The position numbers and the translations under genes are program-made. Positions 1 through 10,532 of a stretch of 64,000 nucleotides of DNA are shown here, one piece after another. Location: positions 41,086,598 through 41,150,597 of the forward strand of contig CM043962.1 of assembly GCA_014529385.2 (NCBI GenBank), read 5' to 3'. This DNA is from Adiantum capillus-veneris (taxonomy: Eukaryota; Streptophyta; Polypodiopsida; Polypodiales; Pteridaceae). Position 1 is the first letter of the stretch, and the number at the start of each line of letters is the position of its first letter. Under the pieces are notes generated by a model, which was given only the letters and a program-made list of their open reading frames with translations, did not search any database and was not told the DNA's origin.

Positions 1-938
1 CATGTCTTCAATAGATAATAATCATGCAAATACATGCTAGATTGGGCTAAAAGGTAGCCTTCCATACATCATAAAACTACTTGATCAACCATGTTCAACC
101 CGGCAAAATATTTTTACTCAACTTGCTAAGTGCTATTTACTCAAACTATTCTTAGATTGAGTAAAGAGCACTTGAATTATCTTCCATCCACTTAGAATAT
201 GTGATTGAGTCAATTCTCTCACCCCATTTGAGGAAATCGAGTGCTAAAAGCAAGTAAATAAGCATCATCATCACATTATATGTGTGTTTTAGTAGGTTGT
301 TGAGCACATTTACTTCATTGCAACATGCTTAATTGATGCTTTCATACTGATAAAGATCTTCCATAAATGATATTTTATCTCCTACAAAACCTACAAAAAA
401 GGAAGTCCATGAGGCCACTAAAAAATTTAAACAATCATGAGTTTTTTTTGTTTAAAGACTTGACCTATTGTCTTTCATTGGCTAAAGATCATTAGTGTAA
501 ATGCGCAAAATGCAATATAAATAGAGTGCTATACTTCAACTTTAGTTATACTTTACTGTATAGTGTAGTACTCTGTTATATTTTCATATATAGATTCTTA
601 AGGAACTCAAATTAGTATCTTCCTTGCTAACTTTGAATTCCATGATGCAGTCGCTAGCCACTATAGATATATAGATGAGATCGTTTGGAATGTGAAATGT
701 ATCTGTCAGAACATATTAGAAACTTCGAACAGCTTAATCATGAGCTTCAAAATGCAAAATAACAACAATTTTCCCCCCAAAACAAACTTATTAGCTACTA
801 TATAAAGATAATGAGAAACTTGCACCTTATTTTTTAGTATAGCTAATTTTAATTGAGGATATCTATTTTCCTATAAAGGTATGTGATTGATCAAATGTGT
901 AGTTTCTATTGCTTACATGTTACATTTATGTCTTACAG
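1..938. other. XTH upstream intron, AT-rich
   Basis: This AT-rich stretch precedes the XTH exon and is most simply the preceding intron. I see no coding similarity, no RNA gene and no clear repeat in it. The preceding exon was not recognised and is probably left of the window. Confidence 0.5.
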
Positions 939-1132
939 TTATCATCTCAAACAACATACCATGATGAGCTGGACTTTGAATTCTTGGGTAATGAGATTGG
1001 ACAACCCTATATAGTGCAAACAAATGTATTCGCCAATGGTGTGGGAGGACGTGAGCAATGCATCTATCTTTGGTTTGACCCTATTGCCGACTTTCACACA
1101 TACACAATCTTTTGGAATCCTGAAATCATAGT
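939..1132 (+). CDS. XTH: XTH internal exon (GH16 catalytic motif)
   Basis: This exon belongs to a xyloglucan endotransglucosylase/hydrolase, a secreted enzyme that cuts and religates xyloglucan in the plant cell wall. The translation begins LSSQTTY and carries the GH16 signature [11 protein letters not shown] with its two catalytic Glu and the intervening Asp; it continues with [14 protein letters not shown] and [11 protein letters not shown], all typical XTH segments. The acceptor is the AG at 937-938 after a pyrimidine-containing stretch, and the donor is GT at 1133-1134 (GTAAGC). The exon ends in phase 2, and the leftover GT is completed by the A that opens the exon at 17204, so the two exons join in frame. 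Upstream exon(s) with the signal peptide would lie left of the window. Identification of the family is secure; which XTH member it is cannot be told. Confidence 0.9.
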
Positions 1133-1160
1133 GTAAGCAACTATTTCCCTCTCTCTCAAG

Positions 1161-1195
1161 TGTGTGAGTGTGAGTGTGTGTGTGTGTGTGTGTGG
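1161..1195. repeat. (TG)n microsatellite
   Basis: An imperfect TG run starts 28 bp after the XTH exon and ends in GC-rich TG/CG/CA alternation at 1196-1220. Long alternating purine-pyrimidine runs of this kind can adopt Z-DNA. Confidence 0.9.
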
Positions 1196-1309
1196 GTGCG
1201 CGCACGTGCACACATGTGTGTGTAAATAAGAAGAGGAGGACATAATAACTATTCTATCAGCCACTTGTGATAGTTTTGTCATACACTTTTCCTTTTGAAT
1301 GACAATTCT

Positions 1310-1435
1310 TGAATTCAAGAGTCATTGTATAGTTTTGAGAGGTTCCTTTGGATTGCTCCCATGACATCAAGAATTCAAGAGTCATTGTATAGTTTTGAGA
1401 GGTTCCTTTGGATTGCTCCCATGACATTTTTAAAA

Positions 1436-1499
<64 letters not shown>
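1310..1499 (+). repeat. 60-bp tandem duplication ending in (CT)n(CA)n; SINE-like 3' part
   Basis: A unit of about 60 bp (1310-1369) that starts near GAATTCAAGAGTCATTG and ends in GCTCCCATGACAT is repeated directly at 1370-1429, followed by an A-run and then (CT)n(CA)n to 1499. The unit resembles segments at 58985-59093 and 59880-59960, each of which starts with GAGTTCAAGAC, a good match to a pol III B box, and ends in a CT- or T-rich tail. I read this as a 5'-truncated, tandemly duplicated tRNA-derived SINE-like repeat. No A box is visible in this copy. Confidence 0.5.
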
Positions 1500-1503
<4 letters not shown>

Positions 1504-2319
1504 ATGCACACATATGTTCCTACATGTACATACATAGCGTGCAAGCTTTATAAATTGATTGATATGTGCAGTCGTAATGTATTACCAACATCACTTGAAC
1601 TTTTGATTACTCCCTTGGATCTACAAGATGGATCCTGGTTCTAGATTTGGAATCTCTTTGCTCTTTCCTAGATTCGATCAAAATCTCAAACAACATTAAA
1701 AATAGAAATTTTTAAATTTCATATGTACATGTTACGCGTTTTCACATTTTTCTAAGAAACGTATTTTTACTTGCAATTTCTTCTAAAGTTTTGGAGAAAA
1801 TAGTTTTCATCTACCTTTACTTGCACTTCTCAAGTTCTAATTTCTAGTAATTGGCCTTGTATGACATGGCTTCTCTACATGCAAATTTTATGTTGTACAT
1901 AGACAAAAAGGCTTATTGAATTGTACTTGCATGCCTATTTGATAAGCCAAAAATTCAAAAAGGCTAGTTCTTTGGGCATGGCTATACACACGAGAGTAAA
2001 ATCTTGCATGACTCTTTGATAAATCAACTTGCATTTAAAGAATAATATATCTAGTTAAATGTGCATGTTTTACACAACAATGACAAAAAACCTATGTAGT
2101 AGTAGCACATTACACTCATGTGTAATCTTGGTGCCTTGGGCTAGAATTGGATCATCCTTTGCCATCAGTGCATAAATCCTCAATAACAAGTTTGCATATT
2201 ATTTAGCATTGCTTGCTATGATTTCATATAACCTCAGAAACAAGTTTGTATATTCTTTTCTATGAGTGCATATAAAACTAGATTTCATATTGTGTGAATT
2301 GCAAAAGCTACACCTTCAG
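1500..2319. other. Intron sequence without recognisable features
   Basis: AT-rich intronic DNA between the microsatellite and the candidate terminal-inverted-repeat element. No gene, RNA or repeat was recognised. Confidence 0.5.
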
Positions 2320-2363
2320 CACTAAAGGGCACGGAGCTTTTAATGAAGACCGAGCGATGGGAT

Positions 2364-3323
2364 TGTTGACCGTTGGGTCAACAACACAACATAACTCAAG
2401 TTTCGTACCAAAGTCTTATCTTTTGCGAGTTATGAAATGCTGCGGATTATGGCTATAAACGTCATTTATAATGAGTAGTTATTCTAGTTTCAGAAGCCGG
2501 GGTGCAATGGCACTTCCAGATTGTAAATACAAAGCCATTTGACCCTTTCAACCCCATTTTTGGTTAAACCTAAGGTAGCCTTAGTATATAAGGTACCTAG
2601 GTCATTTTGTAAAAAAGTACTTTAATCATAATCAAAAACTTTAGCGCTACCATCTACTGTGTGTGAGAGAGAAAGAGAGTGAGCGTGAGCTTTATCCTCT
2701 CGCTACACCCAGCTCGCTCAATACATAGGAGATCCGACTGCACCATTGTTGTAGGCTTGAGGACAGCTACGCGACAACGCCAAGCATTCCACGCGAGACG
2801 AAGCGCACACACCGATGCATCTAAGAGCTATTTGTGGCCGTAAGTGTATCAAACGATGTCTGTTTTCTGCGTGCTAGTAGTCTATAGAATCGTGGTGACA
2901 TAAGCTACGCATAGGTACTCATAAATTTCAGTTTCGGGCACTTTCAAAATTCTGCTCTGTCATCCTACGCGTTTTCTGCAGATGGGTTTAGAGTAAGGGT
3001 TTTGAGTGTAGAAGCTTAGGGACAGGTGTATCCTAGTGAGGGGATGGTGTTCCTTAAGATTCGTACGAATCTGGCATGATTAGGTGAGTTACCTTCCGTA
3101 TGTGTGTATGTGGCTAGGTGATGTAGTTGAGAGCAGTGAGGTTCTTGATTGTGGTTTAGTTGGCCTTCCTGAGTGTTGTATGTGTAGGATGGTCTCAGCC
3201 TGACAAGCTTAAGAGATTTCCTCCGTGTGCCTATCGTGTCATCTATGTCCTCGATTGACATTATGTTGATCTAGGTAGTGTTTGCATGCACTTCATGGGT
3301 CTGTGAGTCGCTCCCGTCCAACA
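2364..3323 (+). repeat. 5' LTR of the gag-protease element
   Basis: A 960-bp LTR that starts TGTTGACCG and ends CAACA, directly after the duplicated GGGAT. It differs from the 3' LTR by scattered substitutions and small indels, for instance about 12 bp present near 2568 and missing near 15855, so the insertion is not recent. It holds the motif CATCCTACGCGT (2961-2972), a half of the leader palindrome. A TATA-like TATATAAGG lies near 2586-2594. Confidence 0.9.
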
Positions 3324-3324
3324 T

Positions 3325-3343
3325 TGGCGCCGCTGCCGGGGAC
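3325..3343 (+). other. Primer binding site, tRNA-Asp type
   Basis: TGGCGCCGCTGCCGGGGAC begins two bases after the 5' LTR. Plant tRNA-Asp(GTC) ends in a sequence whose complement is TGGCGCCGTTGCCGGGGA, so there is a single mismatch (C for T at the ninth base). Confidence 0.85.
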
Positions 3344-5280
3344 ACAAGGACCTAAGTAGGTTTCCTACTAACACTCGTGTGATGGTTGCTTGATTTAGTT
3401 TTGGCTAAAGAAAGCGTTTTTCTTAAGTGGATCCGGAAGAGGATATTTCGCGATAAAGTGGATAGCCAAGAAGCGTGTGTCTTGCCGAGGGTCTGCGACT
3501 AGATAGGTTTAGTGAGGATCTGTGGATTAGAGTAGTTGTTGGTGGTTGAGTGATTTGTGAGGTGATAAAAGCGTTTACTAGTCCGTGTGTGGCAGTGAAG
3601 CGTTTTTCTACTCATAGATGCAAAACCCTGTATGATTTGTAGAAGTAGCTTTAGGTAAGTGATCCGATTCTGATCTAGAGCTATTCAGCACTGAATTATT
3701 TGCTAGATTTCTTGATTCCATTTGAAATCACTGAAAAGTGTGCTTTTGAGGGTAAAAATGCATTAAACAAGCTTTTGTGGATATTTTTGTATGACCGACT
3801 GATGCTGTGCATATAAAAGAGCATTTGCAAGGGTTCTGTGAAGAAAACCTGCAATTCTGTAAACATAGACATCCTGCGCGTAGGATGTCTCAAGGGGGTT
3901 CTGGAGACCAAATTTGAAAATTGTGACTGCACCATTGTGTTCAGAAGGGAAGGTTTAACCTACGTATGCATTGAAACTAGAGTTTTGACCAACTCTTGAC
4001 ACCCAAAAGACCAAAGACGGAGTGTCAAAAACGCGAAAACAAGAAACTTAAGATTCTGAGCACAATTTTGCATAAAAACTGGTAGGAATGCTTGAAAAGT
4101 AGTGCTCAAGACTTGGGGATGTCTGTGGATGAATTCTGCCAAAAATTTCATCAGTAGACATCCTACGTGTAGGATGTTTCCAGGGCACTTTTGGCAAGGA
4201 ATTTGGGAAAACTGAGGTTACCAGTGGGTTCAGAGGGTAGGTTTTACCCTAGTATCATATTGAATTGGGTGTTTTTTCCTATTTTTGTTGACCAAAAGCC
4301 AAAAGGCGGAGTCAGAAAACGTAAAATTTCAGCAAAGGCTTAATTGAGTGACTTTTGCATGTTTTTGCAATTGTGAAGCATACTTGCACTTGCTGAGAGC
4401 ATAAGGAAGCATCAGGGACACTTAAATCTCAAAAAATCAGCAGTAGACATCCTACGCTGTCGTGCTGTGACAGTACATAGTGGGAACGCATGCTACAAGA
4501 TCTATCTTGTATTTTTTTAGATACATAATTATATTTCCTATAGTGTACATATGCATATTTAAGTATAATAATAAGCATTATATCTCATCCTATTATTTTT
4601 CTCAAGGGTAACATATCCTTACTTTACCATCAGAAAATACTATGGGAAAAGCATCAATAGCTCCGCCTCTTTAACTTGGGGCAAAAAGCATTGATTCTTT
4701 ATTTCTACTATTTCATTATCATCTCACACCTTAGCTAGATCCTATATCTAGGGTAAACTCCAATATATATATATTCTATGTATTTTTATACTTTTCTTAT
4801 ATTTCTTTTTAAATAGCTACTAGGAGAGAATAAAATCCTAGTGGGACACTAGGTGGCATGATTTCAAAGATACACTTATTTTAATGCATTATTGCAAGCA
4901 TGATTACAAAACTTTGTCAAGGAGCAATGTCATGCTTTCATATGGCATGAGGTGTCCTTGTGAATTAAATGAAAGTCTAAGCTAAGGAGACCACATAAAG
5001 ACTTTTGCTGCCATAAATGGACCCTATTTTGATGAATTTTTTACACAAGGTTCCAATCCGAATTGGAAAACGATTTTAAAATAAAAATCGTAGCTAATGA
5101 GCTGAAGTTTTTGCCCATATTTTTACTTTTTTATTTGGAGCCACGGTTGAGGAGATATGATCAAAATACTAGACCCCAGTCTGCCCACATCATGCAAGGA
5201 CAGCTCATTTCCAACTTTTCCAATTCATGTTCACACTGGCTCCTCTCTTCTTGTGTAAACCCTTGGGGGTTCCCTTCACC

Positions 5281-5289
5281 TATAAAAGG
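5281..5289 (+). promoter_or_regulatory. TATA box in the solo-LTR-like insertion
   Basis: TATAAAAGG is preceded by CCCTTCACC and followed within about 30 bp by ACCTCTTCTTCC, the usual layout of a plant pol II or LTR promoter. Confidence 0.5.
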
Positions 5290-5850
5290 GGACCTCTTCT
5301 TCCTTGGAAGGAACTCAAGCATTCAAGCCATTGATGAGAGGAATTCTTGAGGGAGTGAGTAGTAATGCCTAATTGTACTTAGCCCCATTAACATAAGCCC
5401 AAGCCTACACTTTCTCCTAGAGGAAGACTAGCCATTCTTGTACGCTATCCTTGGAAGATCAACTCTAATCAAAGAAGGTGTTGTACTTGGCGTATCAATC
5501 AAAGTGGAGTGCTCCCCTCTTCTTCTCTCTCCATCAATAATGGTGCTGAAGGGTTTGTCAAGTAAGATGTGTTCTACATTGATGTTTTCTTGATTTTTTA
5601 TTGTTTTCTTTTTCATCTCTAATCCGACATATATATATATATATATATGTATCTAATCTCATCTCCTTAACCAAATCTATCTCTCTCACTCTTAGTAATT
5701 CATCCTCTCTACAAATTTTAGGATTTCTTTGCTACAGGTACGTCTCTCCCCGCAGTATCCTTATTGTCTACGGGCAAGAATAGGGCTTGGGAGGGAAAAT
5801 TCTCATCTCTTCACTTCTCTCATACCTATATTTTTCACATACTATCCTAG

Positions 5851-6069
5851 ATGAATAACCCACATGATGATCATTTCTATCGCTTTCACTCTGTACAATC
5901 TATTAGAATTAACGTATGGATTAGCCGTAAAATACACTTTCAACAACGTATAGTGTTTCTCTTTGGCCCTGAAAGGCTCAATGAAATACTTCTATCACTG
6001 GATCCCATCATACTACCTCTCATAGACTATAATTTTTCTTTTGATGTAAGCGTAGTTATCTTGCTATGA
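5851..6069 (+). CDS. Small ORF A, 72 aa, unknown
   Basis: This small ORF of unknown function lies in the solo-LTR-like insertion. Its C-terminal half, HFQQRIVFLFGPERLNEI followed by a hydrophobic stretch ending DVSVVILL, resembles the ORF that overlaps it (QFQRTIRSLFGQPRLNAI ... DVFIFVLF). Its stop codon overlaps the next start codon as ATGA at 6066-6069. The two look like tandem copies of one sequence. No known domain is recognised, and expression is unproven. A non-coding tandem duplication that stayed open by chance is possible. Confidence 0.3.
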   Translation: MNNPHDDHFYRFHSVQSIRINVWISRKIHFQQRIVFLFGPERLNEILLSLDPIILPLIDYNFSFDVSVVILL

Positions 6070-6278
6070 ACCAAGAGGATTTGTACACACAATTAATCCC
6101 AATCACTAGACAAAATATATATATTATGGTAAGCACAAAACTACAATTCCAAAGAACAATTCGTAGCCTATTTGGTCAGCCAAGATTGAATGCCATTAAC
6201 TCATCCATTAACCCTTTCATATTACCCATGATACGATATGACCATAGCCTTGATGTTTTCATCTTCGTATTGTTTTGA
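6066..6278 (+). CDS. Small ORF B, 70 aa, related to ORF A
   Basis: The start overlaps the stop of the preceding ORF (ATGA). The protein aligns with ORF A over about 45 residues: a shared FQ..I..LFG..RLN core, then INPFILPMIRYDHSLDVF matching LDPIILPLIDYNFSFDVS. Frame conservation across the duplication, with mostly conservative changes, hints at a coding past, but the protein is not recognised. Confidence 0.3.
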   Translation: MNQEDLYTQLIPITRQNIYIMVSTKLQFQRTIRSLFGQPRLNAINSSINPFILPMIRYDHSLDVFIFVLF

Positions 6279-8358
6279 CATTCTCTTTTGCGTTCTTTCT
6301 TTGTGTGTGTGAATGCAAGAGAGAAAGAGTGAGTCTTCTTTGATTGCACTTCTTTCCAAACCCTAGTCTTCATGGCATCTATGGTTTAACTCCTTCATAT
6401 AGTTTTTGTCGAGTTCTCTCACAAACTCTCACAGCCATAAGCCCCGTGCTTTCCTGGCAAGACCGCAAATTTCTCGACAACGCGTAGGATGTCTACAGGG
6501 TGATTTGGTGGAAATTTTGAAAATCTGAGGTTACCAGTGTCTTTAGAAGGCAGGTTTTACCCTATTTTCACATGGAAAGTGGAAATTTGACCAAATTTTG
6601 ACAGATCAAAGCCAAAAGACGAGAATTGCCAGGCATCCTACCCAAATTGTGTCCAAGGCCTAATTTTGAGACCAAAACCATAAGATGGCTGCATGAACAT
6701 GTTTTGAATGATATATTGAGTGACTGAAAGGGGTTTCACCTCATTTGGGTGAGAAAATTGAGTTCAAAGAGGACTTTAGCGTTTTTGGACAGACAAAAGG
6801 CAAGAACAGCTAAAATTTGGGACTTTTGAAATCCAAACCAAAATCTAAGCATACTAGTGGGTTACTGACATCAAGGGGAAGCTGTGGGACAAGTCTGGGG
6901 TCAAACAGGCCAAAAAGATATCCTACGCGTATGATGTCTTCTGTGTGATTTTGGACTCTAAATGAAATTCTGAGCATACCACAGTGATCAACACCTTAAG
7001 GAGAGTCTGTGGTTCAAATTTGGGGCAATTCAGAGCAGTTAGACATCCTACGCGTAGAATGTCTAAGGCATAATTCTGAGACCAAAATTCTACTGTGATC
7101 ATACCATGCTGTTGTATAGCCTTAGGCAAGCCTCCTAGTCAATTTGGTCCAATTTGCAGTTGATTTGACTTAGGAATTCATCAGAACAGACATCATGCTT
7201 TTGGAACAGATTCTTGAGCATTTGACCAACCTATAGGTGTCAGAATCAAAAAGTAAAAATAGCTGTGAGATTAGCACATCAAGGGGAAGCTACATTGCAA
7301 GTTTGAGCTGAAACAGAGCAAAAAGACATCCTACGCGTAGGATGTTTCCACGGTCATAAAGTGGTCAAAATTCTACTTTGGCCATATAGGGAGGTTCTAA
7401 GTGTCTCAAGGATTCCAGATCTTTTTTCAAAAGTGAATTTGGACCTTGTTTGGCCTATTTACCAAGCAAAGACAAGAATTGTCAGACATCCTACTCTTGG
7501 AGTGCACTAGAAGCTCTTGCAGCCTAAATCTTGACCTATTGGCATCCAAATTCAATTCTAAGCATACCATTGGGTTGCTCAGGACTAGGAGAATCTTGGG
7601 ATCAAGTTTGGACAAAATCTGAGTAGTTAGACATCCTACGCGTAGGATGTCTCCAGCTTGATTTAGGACTCCAAACCAACCTATGAGCACACCATTGTGA
7701 TCATCACATCAAGGAGAAGTTGGGGTGAAAATTTCAAGCCATTCTGAGCAAAAAGACATCCTACGCGTAGGATGTATCAAGGCCATTTTTAGGTCCAAAT
7801 GAAATTGTGAGCATACCATTGTGTTGTTCGACTTAAAGGGAGTCTCTAGACCAAATTTTGTTAAATTCTGAGCATATAGACATCCTACGCGTAGGATGTC
7901 TCTATGCAAGTTTTAGGGTCCAACTGTACTTTTGACAATACAAGAGTGTTCACAGTGTCACAGAGATCCCAAATCTTCTTTTAAAATTGAATTTGGACTC
8001 ATTTTGACCAGTCTAAAGTGCATTTCACTATTTTGGCCATAACTTTCACAAACGGTATCGGATCGGAAAAGTTTTTATATCAAAACGTAGCCTAAGAGCG
8101 GCTCTACAGATCTTAGAGCTAATCATGAACTAAATGTATGCCTATGGCAACCATTTAGGTCAATTTTAATTAAAAAAAACATCGTTTGAGGCCTCAAAAT
8201 TCATCCGGAAGTCAGGGGTGTCTAAAAGTGACAATTTACGAGAATTGTGACGAAACGGTTGCGGTTTTGGACATAGTTTCGACTTTTCCCTAACCAAAGA
8301 ACTTGAACAGTGGACTAAGTCTACTTGAACCAAGCAAAAGCTCTTAAGCCCAGAAATC

Positions 8359-9249
8359 ATGTCTACCCTAGATTCAAATGCAGCTTACACAAGCTTGGAG
8401 ATCCCGACGATAGAGGAATATCCTCCCACAATGGATCTTCCAAACTTGCAATTAATAAAGATCCATCTTGTTGAGAGAGTTTGGATGATTGGTCATGAAA
8501 GTGAAGGACTATATAGATACATTGACGACAATGAGGTCAATCTTTATAGGTGCTCAGATCCATACCTAGAAGAGATAACGGATTACAAGCTCTTATATGT
8601 CTACACATACGGAGTCGACTGTCAATGGAGATCTATAGTTGTCGACAAGTATGGATGAGAATACAGAGTTGTAGAAAGAACAAATCCACAGAGTGTACTA
8701 GAAAGAGGTGGATATTTGGTCAATGAAGGACCACAAATGCCTCCACCAAACACGAGAATTCCTATAGGAATTCCAAGAAGAGAGCCACCAGGATTCCCTT
8801 CAAGAGCGATAACGAGAGAAGGATTGGAAGAGTCTCTGGTTAGACTTGTAGACAATCGACGAGTTAGACCATCCCAAGTCCAGAAATGGGTAAACAGAAA
8901 ATACTCTGGAGATAAAGATCTGAGAGATCACGTAACGGCTTTTAGAAGAGTGATTAGAGCAGAGGAAGTTTCAGGTTTTGCGACACAGTTTGCGGGATTT
9001 GGATTGACTCTAGAAGATGATGCAGCTACATGGTTCAACTCGGTGGAAAAATGGGATTTTGAGACCCTAGATGAGCTGTTTGAGGAGTTTATTGAAGAAT
9101 TCTTGCAAAAGACATTGCTCACAACACGATCTCGCAAATCCATAGATTCAAACAGAAAGAGGATGAATCAGTACGCAAAGCATCATTACGGCTCAAGAGA
9201 TATGTTAAGCTATGTCCGAGAGCGGAATTACCTACGCAAGCACGACTAA
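8359..9249 (+). pseudogene. gag N-terminal part (capsid), broken
   Basis: The frame opens MSTLDSNAAYTSLEIPTIEE and is interrupted by an in-frame TGA at 8656-8658. The second part holds a Retrotrans_gag-type capsid segment, GFGLTLEDDAATWFNSVEKW, followed by FETLDELFEEFIEEF, the usual helical pattern around a conserved W. The protein should bind and package element RNA. Near 9215-9250 the frame is lost: the gag-like text LPTQARLMMIFIQGMRHAG continues in another frame, so there is a small indel. The gene is therefore decayed in this copy. It continues in the next entry. Confidence 0.75.
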
Positions 9250-9302
9250 TGATGATCTTTATCCAGGGAATGAGACATGCGGGCCTTTAGAAGGATCTGC
9301 AT

Positions 9303-10208
9303 ATGATAAGGAGGATGACGCTAAACGAGTTGATCGAAGAAGCTCTTTATCTAGTGGATAACTGTGAGGCATACAAAGAAAAGGACTTAAAGAGTCAAGG
9401 AGATGACACATCCTCTCAGCACAGTGTTTCACAGATAAGTGAGTCCATTGCCAAGCCAACGGCACCTATTGATCAAGAAAAGTTTATCGACGACTTGGTC
9501 AAGAGGTTGATTCCTCTTATAAGGTCTGATTTGGGAGAGCCGAAGTGGTGTGAAATTGAGAGAAAATGGAAGAACCATACGGGGGAAGAGTGCTATTATA
9601 GCATGGAAAATGCTAGGGAGAGGTATGTACAACCTGTTCCAGAAGCACCTACTCCACCTGGATACATTACGGGGAATGCGCCAGGACCAGTAGGAGTTTT
9701 AAGGCCACAGCTTGTCTTAGGACAACAACCTCCGCTGCCAGGTGCTAGAATGCAGGTAGACATGAGATACATGCCAATGATGGAAGCATCAAATAAACCA
9801 ACGCCAGTACCAGCTACAATGTGGTATAGCAACCAAATTGAGTACTACCCTTCGAAGCAACAAAATGTGATAGAAACACATGGAGTGGTGAGGTCGGTAC
9901 AACCTCCACCTCCTGGGTTTCAATCGAAAGAAAGAAGGTATGAAATGGACGAAAGGACATTGCGATTCATTGCAAACAGCGGCTTATCTAGGTCAAAGCT
10001 TGCTTATAGCCAAGAGGAAATGCTAAAAGAATCTCCTCAACCAGAGACAGATTGTCACAAAAGTCGTGACAACCACTTGGTCAAACAATGTCCTCATGCG
10101 GAGATCACTGAAGTAAATGCCTATTGTCTTGAGTGTGGCATCACTCACTTGATCCCCGATTGCCCGAAAAAACCAAACCAGATCAGGAAAATCACGACAA
10201 ATGTATGA
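9303..10208 (+). pseudogene. gag C-terminal part with zinc-knuckle remnants
   Basis: This frame continues gag after a frameshift and a TAG at 9288-9290. It opens MIRRMTLNELIEEALYLVDN, has a Pro-rich middle (PEAPTPPGY, QPPLPGARMQ, QPPPPGFQ) and ends with two Cys/His clusters, one around CHKSRDNHLVKQCP and one CLECGITHLIPDC. The first lacks the second Cys (Ser instead) and the second has three rather than four residues between Cys and His, so both are off the canonical CX2CX4HX4C spacing. Such knuckles bind nucleic acid in the nucleocapsid part of gag. It ends at TGA 10206-10208, but the same frame stays open on the far side. Confidence 0.7.
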
Positions 10209-10262
10209 GGGATTGTTCAGCTCCCTAGTAGCTCAGAAAATGTTAATGTTGTACCAGTTCAA

Positions 10263-10532
10263 GTGGTTACGAGAGCACAAGCTCAAAAGAAAGCTGATGA
10301 GAATCCAAAGACAAAGAACACGGAAAGTGACATGAGTCCAAAGAAAGATGATGGACCAAAGACAGACGCACTTAGTCAAAAAACCAAGAGCAAACGAAAT
10401 AGTTGGAAAGCTAGAAAGACTAGGAGGAAAGTACGCAGGGAACGAGAGCAAAAATCCCTAGTTGAGAAGCTTACCGAAGCTGAGGAGAAGATAAAACAAC
10501 ATGAGGAAAAGGAGGCACCTTCTCTTACATAG
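10263..10532 (+). CDS. Basic, coiled-coil-like linker between gag and protease
   Basis: This segment is in the same frame as the gag part before it and the protease part after it. It is strongly basic and charged (KARKTRRKVRREREQKSLVE, then EKLTEAEEKIKQHEEKE), so it probably forms a helix or coiled coil. It ends at a TAG at 10530-10532, directly followed by ATG. The degraded copy at 26 kb preserves the region and also has TAG at the matching place (26378-26380). No enzymatic domain is visible. Confidence 0.5.
   Translation: MVTRAQAQKKADENPKTKNTESDMSPKKDDGPKTDALSQKTKSKRNSWKARKTRRKVRREREQKSLVEKLTEAEEKIKQHEEKEAPSLT

Larger units (their letters stand above)
4458..6479 (+). mobile_element. Solo-LTR-like insertion inside the leader
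   Basis: A 2,022-bp segment with TG...CA ends (TGTCG...CGACA) interrupts a leader palindrome and is flanked by the 4-bp duplication ACGC (4454-4457, 6480-6483). Removing it restores a continuous palindrome. It holds a promoter-like TATAAAAGG at 5281-5289 in a context typical of LTR promoters, and no gag, polymerase or integrase, so a solo LTR is the best reading. Two small related ORFs lie in its 3' third. The strand is inferred from the TATA box. A different non-autonomous element with short terminal inverted repeats is the alternative. Confidence 0.55.
3344..8358 (+). repeat. Leader with array of 24-bp palindromes
   Basis: The 5-kb leader contains degenerate units of about 125-145 bp, most of which carry AGACATCCTACG followed at once by its reverse complement. 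Copies lie at 3867-3890, 4156-4179, 4445-4457 with 6480-6494 (split by an insertion), 6916-6939, 7041-7064, 7324-7347, 7629-7652, 7754-7777 and 7878-7901, with a degenerate one at 7484. Several are perfect 24-bp palindromes and the others have one or two changes. Between them, phrases such as GAGCATACCATTGTG and AGGGGAAGTCTG recur. No ORF of interest crosses the array; the minus-strand frames that repeat DILRVGCL are a by-product of the palindrome. Confidence 0.85.

Noticed and set aside
3016-3261. Minus-strand ORF present in both LTRs (3016-3261 and 16293-16538)
   Set aside because: It is repeated only because it lies in the LTR; it has no recognisable domain.
3867-7901. CRISPR-like array
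   Set aside because: Regular repeats with spacers, but the organism is a plant, the spacers are themselves related, and the repeat is a perfect palindrome in a retroelement leader.
6923-7909. Minus-strand ORFs sharing DILRVGCL
   Set aside because: The shared peptide is the translation of the palindrome array; the ORFs are short and differ between units.
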